Shown piece by piece: positions 57,850 through 64,000 of a DNA stretch of 64,000 nucleotides. Every line of letters begins with the position of its first letter. The stretch's first letter is position 1. The translations under genes were made by a program, and so were the position numbers. The DNA is from Ampelomyces quisqualis (lineage: Eukaryota > Ascomycota > Dothideomycetes > Pleosporales > Phaeosphaeriaceae), in contig JAGTXZ010000014.1 of assembly GCA_018398575.1 (NCBI GenBank), positions 744,001-808,000 of the forward strand, written 5' to 3'. The notes under the pieces are model-generated. The model saw only the letters and a program-made list of their open reading frames with translations, made no database searches and was not told where the DNA came from.

Positions 57850-58889
57850 ATACTACCTACTACTTCTACTATTCCTGTAAGTAGTGTAACGCTAGCGTTG
57901 CAACGTTGCTAACCTAGTGTTTAGGCTATACCTATTGCCTGCTATAGTAGCGTCCCTAATATTAAGCTAGCTAAGCTAGTTTACCTGCGTTATACTAAGA
58001 GTCTAAAGATTAATAGTATAGTGTGTAACTACGTTTCTAGTAGCCTATAGTACAATAGGTGCGCCTATAAGAAGAAGTCTTGCACTCTAGTACTACTAAG
58101 TTTTGTTAAAGGCTAGAATACTTTATACTAGTAGTAGCAGCGCTTTACTACTAACAAGGCTAGAGTAGACTTAGATATTAACGCGTAAGAGACAGCGTTG
58201 CACTAGTAAACTACCTTAGTAGAGCTTTTTCTCTGTAAGAAGGTTAAGTTTAAGGGTTACTATTAGCCTAAGAGTAATAAGATCTAAATCCTGTAAGTTA
58301 AGGCAACTAACTACCTCTTTACTATAGTAGAGGGTATCTTTAATCTTCTATAGGCCTAAGTAAGTTATTTTTCTTCTTTCTTGCAGTTACTGCGCTATTG
58401 TTCTAACGTTGTCTAGGCTAATCTGCTACTACTTAGCAAGGCTAACGCATAGTCTAATTCTAACCTTAATTTAGAAGGCGCTGCTAGCAACTAGGGCTCT
58501 AATTCTAGAAGGCGTAAGGAGTAAGAGAAGGAGAGAAATAAAACTCTTTCTCTTTAGAGCCCTACTCTTACGCCCTCTCCCTCTAAAGGAAAGAGTAAAG
58601 CTAAGAGTAAGGCTAAGGCTAAGGCTAAGGCTAAGGCCTCTAAGAAACGCCTAGCTAAGTCCTAGCTATCTAGGCAGCCTCTCTTTAAGCGCCCTACTAC
58701 TAAGAGTAAGCTAAAGTGCCTTTAACGCGCTACTACTACGCTGTTAACTTACAAGCTAGTAGGTAATCTAGGTAAAGCTGCTGCAAAAGAGTAGGAAAGT
58801 GTAGAAGAAGTTAAGAGGGAGGATAAGAAGGGTAGTAAGGACAAGTTCTCTATCTCTAAAGACCTAGATAACAAGAACTTCCTAAAGTA
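57850..58889 (+). pseudogene. Degraded antisense open frame inside element B
   Basis: In one plus-strand frame every stop over about 1 kb is TAG or TAA, never TGA, as expected when Gln and Trp codons are hit by C-to-T change. The frame has a Cys-spaced stretch ending NRCAYKKKSC at 58059-58083, a middle region, a Ser/Pro-rich part (PTLTPSPSKGKSKAKSK), a Lys-Ala run made by five AAGGCY hexamers (58609-58638), and a charged C-terminus (VKREDKKGSKDKFSISKDLDNKN) ending at 58889. It is convergent with the chromodomain end of pol. I do not recognise the protein. It could be an accessory gene of the element or a captured or older gene. Confidence 0.5.
58609..58638 (+). repeat. Hexamer repeat (AAGGCY)5
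   Basis: Four AAGGCT copies and one AAGGCC, encoding Lys-Ala repeats in the antisense frame of element B. Confidence 0.85.
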
Positions 58890-61800
58890 AGCTAGTGTTT
58901 ATGCCTAGTTACGCTGCTTAAGCGCTAGCGTTGCGCTGCTAAAGCGCCTAGTTTTTTTTTCTTTTTTCTTTTTTTCTTTGTTTTTTCTGTTGTTTTTTCT
59001 GTATATTAATTTGTAATAATAATTAATCTCTTCTCTAGTTATACTTCTCTATAAGTAATTTGTCTATATCTTTTTAATTAACCTACTTGTTATATTCTAG
59101 TAGCTAGCCTTTCTATTTTACTAGGTAATTTACTAAACGCCTGTTGCGCCTCTTTGCTAATATAGCTTTAACCTTATAGCGTTACTATAGCTCTTTGCTA
59201 TTGTCTAGATTAACAGGCCTAGGTAAGGTTAACTCTTCTCCCTTCCTAGCAACAAATAGCTAGAGTAAGGAGGTATAAAATACTAGGTAGATTCTTATGT
59301 GCAATAGAAGTAAGATCCTAAAAGCTTGTAAGCTAATTTACTCTTCTACTAAGAAAGGGCCTATCTAGCGCAGCAATAGCTTTCTGCTAGCGCTGCGTAG
59401 GCGCAGATGCTTTGTTAATAAGAGGACTATATCCTCTAGTTTAAACCTTTAGAGCCTGTGTTTTATATTGTAATATTATTCCTAGTATTACAAGCTTTTG
59501 TTCTAGTAATTAGCTAAAGCGTCCTAAGTTTGTATAAGCTTCTGCAATCTCTCTTTAATGCTAAGAACTCTAGTAGGCGCTGTTAGCTTGCAGTTAAGGC
59601 GCAGGTAGAACCTATAGTAGGCAAAGAATAGAGATACTTCTAATATAGCCTGTCTAGTATTATTGTATACAAACTCTACTAGTAACAGAAGGTGTACCTA
59701 ATTATTAGGTTAATTACTTACAAAAGCCCTTAAGTATTGCTCTAGTGTTTAATTTTAACACTCTATTTAGCTGTCTATTTGTAGATAGAAGGTAGTGCTA
59801 AGCTAGCGCTTTACCTTTACTACAAAGTAGAAGTCTACTTAGAACTAAGAAGTAAAGACACTTTCTTAATCTAATATAATACCTTTAGGCAAGCTAAAGA
59901 ATTGTACAACGTATTCTAAGAATAGATCTGCTAATTATAAGGTAGTAACTGTTTTTTGTATAGGGATATACTTGGCTATTTTTGTGTACCTGTTAACTAC
60001 AACAAGTATTACGTTGTACACAACGCTATAGCGCTTAGTAAGTAGTAGGCCTATAACAAAATCTATTATAATTTCTTACTATAGTCTCTAAGGTTAGGAA
60101 AGCGCGTTTAACACGCTAGTAGAGCGCTGCTTAAGTAACTTTGTGCCTTAGCACACTAAGTAAGAGTTAATGTACTCTTTAAGCTCTTTCTTAAGCCTAG
60201 GCTAATAGTAGTATTAGGCTACAAGCTTAAGCGTTTTGGCCTACCTAAAATAGCTAGCAAGTAGATTGTTATGATACAGCTTAAGGAGCTTAGCTCTAAG
60301 AGCTAGTTCTAGTAGAATATACAATTAGTTCTTAAACTAAAGGCTACCTAAAGCGTTAAGCTTCTAGTGCTTTAGGCGTTTACTGTTGCTTTAATAGGTA
60401 GACGCTAGAGATTTAACGTTCTTGCGTATTGCAACTACTTCTAGGTTATTCTGTTATACTTGTATACAGATCTTAAAGAAAGACTTAAAGAGTTTCTTAT
60501 AAGCTAACTTTTCTAAGGCTGTAGCTCTTACTTGTAACTACGTAACCCTTTAGACTATTACTAGTCTGCTCTTAAGAATCTCCTAATTAGGGCTATAGCT
60601 CTTAGCTATTGCCTTAACGCTGTGCGTTAGGCTTTGTAACTGCGTAACCCTATAGGTTATTACTAGTCTACTCTTAGGGTTCTTCTAATTAAGGCTGTAG
60701 CTTGTAGCTGTTGCCTTAACACTGTGCGCTAGGCTTATAGAAACATCTTTATTAAGATGTAGAGTGCCTGCTTACTGTTAAGCTGTTGTCTAGCTTCTTA
60801 CTAACGCTAGCTTTTTACTAGGTAGCTTAGCTTAAGTTCCTGCTAGCTGCAACTTCTTTTACAGTGCTAGTAATATATCTAATAGTTAAATATCTAGCGT
60901 GTTGCTGTTGTCTACAAGTTGCCTTAAAGGCTTATCTATAGAATTTATCTTTTTAGACTAATACTTAATCTTAAAGTTATAAGCAGCTAGCTTTATTGCC
61001 TAGCTAGCCTATCTTCTAAACAGAGTTAACGTGCCTATAAAGCTGCGTAAGTTGTTATAGTCTGTCTATATTTCTAACTAAATTACTAGCCTCTTAACGT
61101 AGTAACGCTAGTGCTGTACTGCTACAATAATAGTAAAAAGCTCTAGGTTGTATATATAGTAGTTCCTTTCTACAGGCAAAAGCTTCCTTAACTAAAAGGC
61201 TATAGAGTGCTAGTTCTTATCTGCATAAAGTTAGAAGAAGATGCCTGCTACTCCTTAGATAGAGGTATTAGTTTCTAGCTTAGATAGAAGCGTGTAGTTG
61301 TAGTACTACAGGACTAGCGCAGTTGCAAACCTGTTGCAGAGCTAGAGCTTAGCCTTCTCTACTGCGTTAGGCTAGTTAAAAGAGCTAGACTTCTTCTCTT
61401 AAACTAATCCTTTTAGGAGATTAGTAATTAGGCTAACAATAACAGAGAAACTCTGTATAAAGCGTTAGTAGAAGTTTGCAAAGCCTAAGAAGACTTAAAC
61501 ATTCTTAAAGGATGTTAGCGTAGGCTAATAGATAACTGCGCAAACCTATTCTAGATCTATTATAACGCTGTTAAGGCGCACAATAAACCCTAGAAACTTA
61601 ACTTAGTTAGTAGCAAAGGTACACTTCTTTAAGTTAACAAAAAGACTTTATTCTCTTAGCTTTGCAAGTATTTTTCTTACTTGTTCTTAATAATCCTTCC
61701 TCTTTTAAGAAAAGATTAGGATATTATTAAGATAGATAACGCAAAAGATATCTAAATACAGAGTTAAGGCTCTGTTAATATACCTCTAGAACGTAGCAGG

Positions 61801-64000
61801 CGCGTTAGTTAGCTTAAAGAGCATAACTATATACTTAAAGTAGCTATATCGCGTGCAAAACGCTGTCTTCTACTTATTGCCTTGCTAGATCCTAATCTAG
61901 TAATACGCGTTCTTAAGATTAAGCTTAGTAAACTTTACTAATCTATAGAGCTAATTAAGGGTCTTCCTAATTAAGGAAAGAGCTAATCTATTCTTTTTAG
62001 TAACTTAGTTAAGGCCTTAATAATCTACGCAAAGGCGTAATATCCTATCTTTTTTAAGTACAAACAGAATAGGTACTTCTGTAGAGCTTATACTTTCTTA
62101 GATCTAACCTAGGCTCTACGCTGTTGCTAAGTAGTTGCGTAGTATACTTAGCTTCTTTAGCAAGAGGTTATAGAGTAGCCTATATAGAGCTATAGTTTCT
62201 TCTTTTAACTTAATAGCGTAGTTGCTTCTATAGTGCTGTAGCAGCGCGTTAGTAGCGTTACTGTTTGCAACGTCTTTAAAGTTCTTAAGTTTAATAGGCT
62301 ATAATAGGTATTCTAGAGAAGAGAACTATAGGCTGCCTACTAGGACTGCGTACACACTTAGCTTATTATAGAGAGATACTATAAAGGTTTTAGCGTCTTT
62401 AACCCTTATTGTCTTAGTGTTAAGCTTATAGCGCTACTACTTTAATTTGTAGTTAATAACAACGCGCCTCTCTTTTAGGCTTAGTAAACCTAAAATAACA
62501 GGTTGTGCTGCATTAGCAATCCTGTATAGGATAGTAGTAAAGGACTTAGTTACGCTCTAGTTATTCTTTATTATTAGATAAGCTTAATAAGCGTAGAAGC
62601 TAGGTATAGTGCTTAAGTTAGGTAGATAGATAGTTAGTAGCGCTGCGCTGTTAATCTAAGAGAAGTTCTTAAGTAAGATAACTCTCTTGTTAATTGTGCT
62701 AAGTTCTATACTACTATTAATTAGTATTTGTGTAGGCTGCACAGCGCTGTTGTTACGCAGCGTTTTAAGTACTTTAATACAATTCTCTTATTATAATAGA
62801 ACTTAGGCTGTTAAAGAGGAAGGTCCTTTTAGGCCTTCTTGTTTTTTGTTTGTATTAAGTTTAAGCTAGTAACAGAAGAAGAGCTGTTAAGCCTTAATCT
62901 ATACTCTCTAGCCTAATAGCCTATTTTGCTGCAATAGTAGCAGGCGTTAGTTAGCTTTAGGCTTAGGTTTGCAGTGCTAGTAACACGCTGTTGTAGAGCT
63001 ATTGCGTCTAGTTTAGGCTGTAAAGTTTTTCCTGTACTAGGCGTTCTGTGTGTGCAATAGTATAGCAATACTATACTACTACTATAGCGTAAGTTATCTT
63101 TTAGCGTTACAGCGCGTTTAACAAGTTCTCTATAGATAGTAGAAAACTTAGTGTAGTTAGAGAGAGCTACTCTAATCTCTAAGCAGAGTTTACTATACAA
63201 GTATATTACTAGGTGTTTCTACTTATATAGAGGATTTACCTAATTTTCTAAAGTAGATAAATAGGCTGCAAATTTGTTTACTGTTTAGCTGTCCTTTTAA
63301 GATGCCTTTTAATACTGCATAGTAACTTAAAGCTTTCTATTTACAGGGCTCTTAATCTAATTAAGTAGAAAAGACATTATGTTGCGCTACGCTAGCGTTT
63401 TGCTATTGTCTTTCTATTCTCTCTGTATCTATATCTGTTAAAACGTAGTTTATAAGTACTAGAGAGTAAAAGTAATCTTTTAGTTCTTAAGCTAAAAGGC
63501 TAAGGAATCTAATTAAAAGGCAATAGATAGCCTAGCCTTAAAGTCCTAATACTCTCTAATTTCCTTGCCTTTAAAGACAGGGATTTTCTTAATCTTTAGC
63601 CTGCGCTCTAGTAGCGCTAATAGGTTAAGTTAAGGGCGTTGCGCTAGTAGGGACGTGTTGCGTCCAACTAGAGGAGTTAGTAGATCTAGTTTATTTAGAG
63701 CGCCTAAGGACTGTTTAGAAGAGAAGAGAGGCTGTTTACCTACTAATAATTGCTCCTATTAGCGTACTTCCTCCTCTAGAGTCTAAATCTTAGCCTACTT
63801 CTTAAGCTCTTAGCGCTAGCGCTTTAGCTGCGCTAAGCGTTTACCTAGGCTAAGTATTAATTTCTTATTAGAAGTGTTTTCCTTTAATAGGTTAGCTAGT
63901 AGGCTTAGGAGCAGATCCTAATCTATTGTTATTAGGTAACTAGGCTGCTATTCTTTTGCAAAGTAAAGGAATTAAAACTATAAGAGGTTTGTATAGCAGC

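Larger units (their letters stand above)
57271..64000 (-). mobile_element. Degenerate Ty3/Gypsy retrotransposon B with antisense frame; runs off the window
   Basis: Read on the minus strand: gag (from about 63900 down, decayed zinc knuckle CYYCSKIGY at about 62913-62949); RT (about 62150-61450, YxDD now YLNN at 61734-61723); RNase H (about 61300-60900); integrase (about 60450-59500, catalytic core clear at 60090-59570); and chromodomain (about 59175-59060, with the W-K-G-W-x-x-x-Y pattern). The left LTR starts at 57271 with TGTAAGAGG. The same sequence starts again at 63979 and matches to the window end (22 nt, one G-to-A difference), so it is the second LTR. A T-rich tract at 58950-59010 lies beyond the pol end. 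A plus-strand degraded frame fills about 57850-58889. The element is dead by many stops. Confidence 0.85.

Noticed and set aside
62913..63200. 95-residue minus-strand frame as a separate gene
   Set aside because: It is the zinc-knuckle end of the gag of element B that happens to lack stops.
49141..64000. AT-rich block as inserted mitochondrial DNA
   Set aside because: Clear gag, RT, RNase H, integrase and chromodomain remnants; no mitochondrial genes or tRNAs seen.

Overview
The window looks like a filamentous ascomycete chromosome, most likely Dothideomycetes (Pleosporales-like). The genes have short GT-AG introns of about 45-60 nt with CTRAY-type branch sites, and the products are filamentous-fungal (CRZ1, palA/RIM20, ECM33, Anp1, a fungal rhodopsin-domain protein). 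The window also splits sharply into a gene-bearing part of ordinary base composition (1 to about 49.1 kb) and an AT-rich, repeat-induced-mutation-like block of dead retrotransposons (about 49.1-64 kb). The species cannot be fixed from the sequence alone.

Layout: a small conserved protein (94-775, -); an unusual tRNA-Pro(CGG) gene split by three inserts (2014-2219, +); an ion/pH block with CRZ1 (2636-4833, -), palA/RIM20 (5739-8374, -) and the copper chaperone ATX1 (8816-9099, +); a large uncharacterised protein (9956-12934, -); a head-to-head mitochondrial pair, NAD+ carrier YIA6-like (13417-14683, -) and complex III subunit QCR7 (15376-15982, +), with a seven-copy minisatellite between them; an AlkA/MAG-type DNA glycosylase (16595-18288, +); GPI-protein ECM33 (21368-22644, +); an unknown protein (24190-25094, +); mannosyltransferase Anp1 (28053-29387, +) converging on an SPF45-like splicing factor (29874-31541, -); peroxisomal AMP-forming CoA ligase PCS60 (31985-33590, +); an unknown Ser/Pro-rich protein (34419-35996, +); choline-phosphate cytidylyltransferase PCT1 (37261-38693, +); a TCP11/SOK1-family protein (41979-44117, +); a small CRIB-like protein (44797-45189, +); and a rhodopsin-domain membrane protein (45383-46595, -).

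From about 49.3 kb the DNA consists of three degraded Ty3/Gypsy elements: A (+, about 49.5-55.4 kb), C (+, about 55.4-57.27 kb, gag and protease only) and B (-, 57.27 kb to beyond the window). B appears to have jumped into C, and the start of its second LTR is visible at the last 22 bases. C-to-T changes in this block are confined almost entirely to pyrimidine-C-purine contexts. Element B also carries a degraded open frame antisense to its pol genes.

The most striking item is the tRNA-Pro gene. Removing three inserts restores a perfect 72-nt cloverleaf. The middle insert is at the normal tRNA intron site, but the two outer ones (in the D-arm/anticodon-arm junction and inside the T-loop) both begin GTAAGC, carry CTAAT near the 3' end and finish in AG, like spliceosomal introns.
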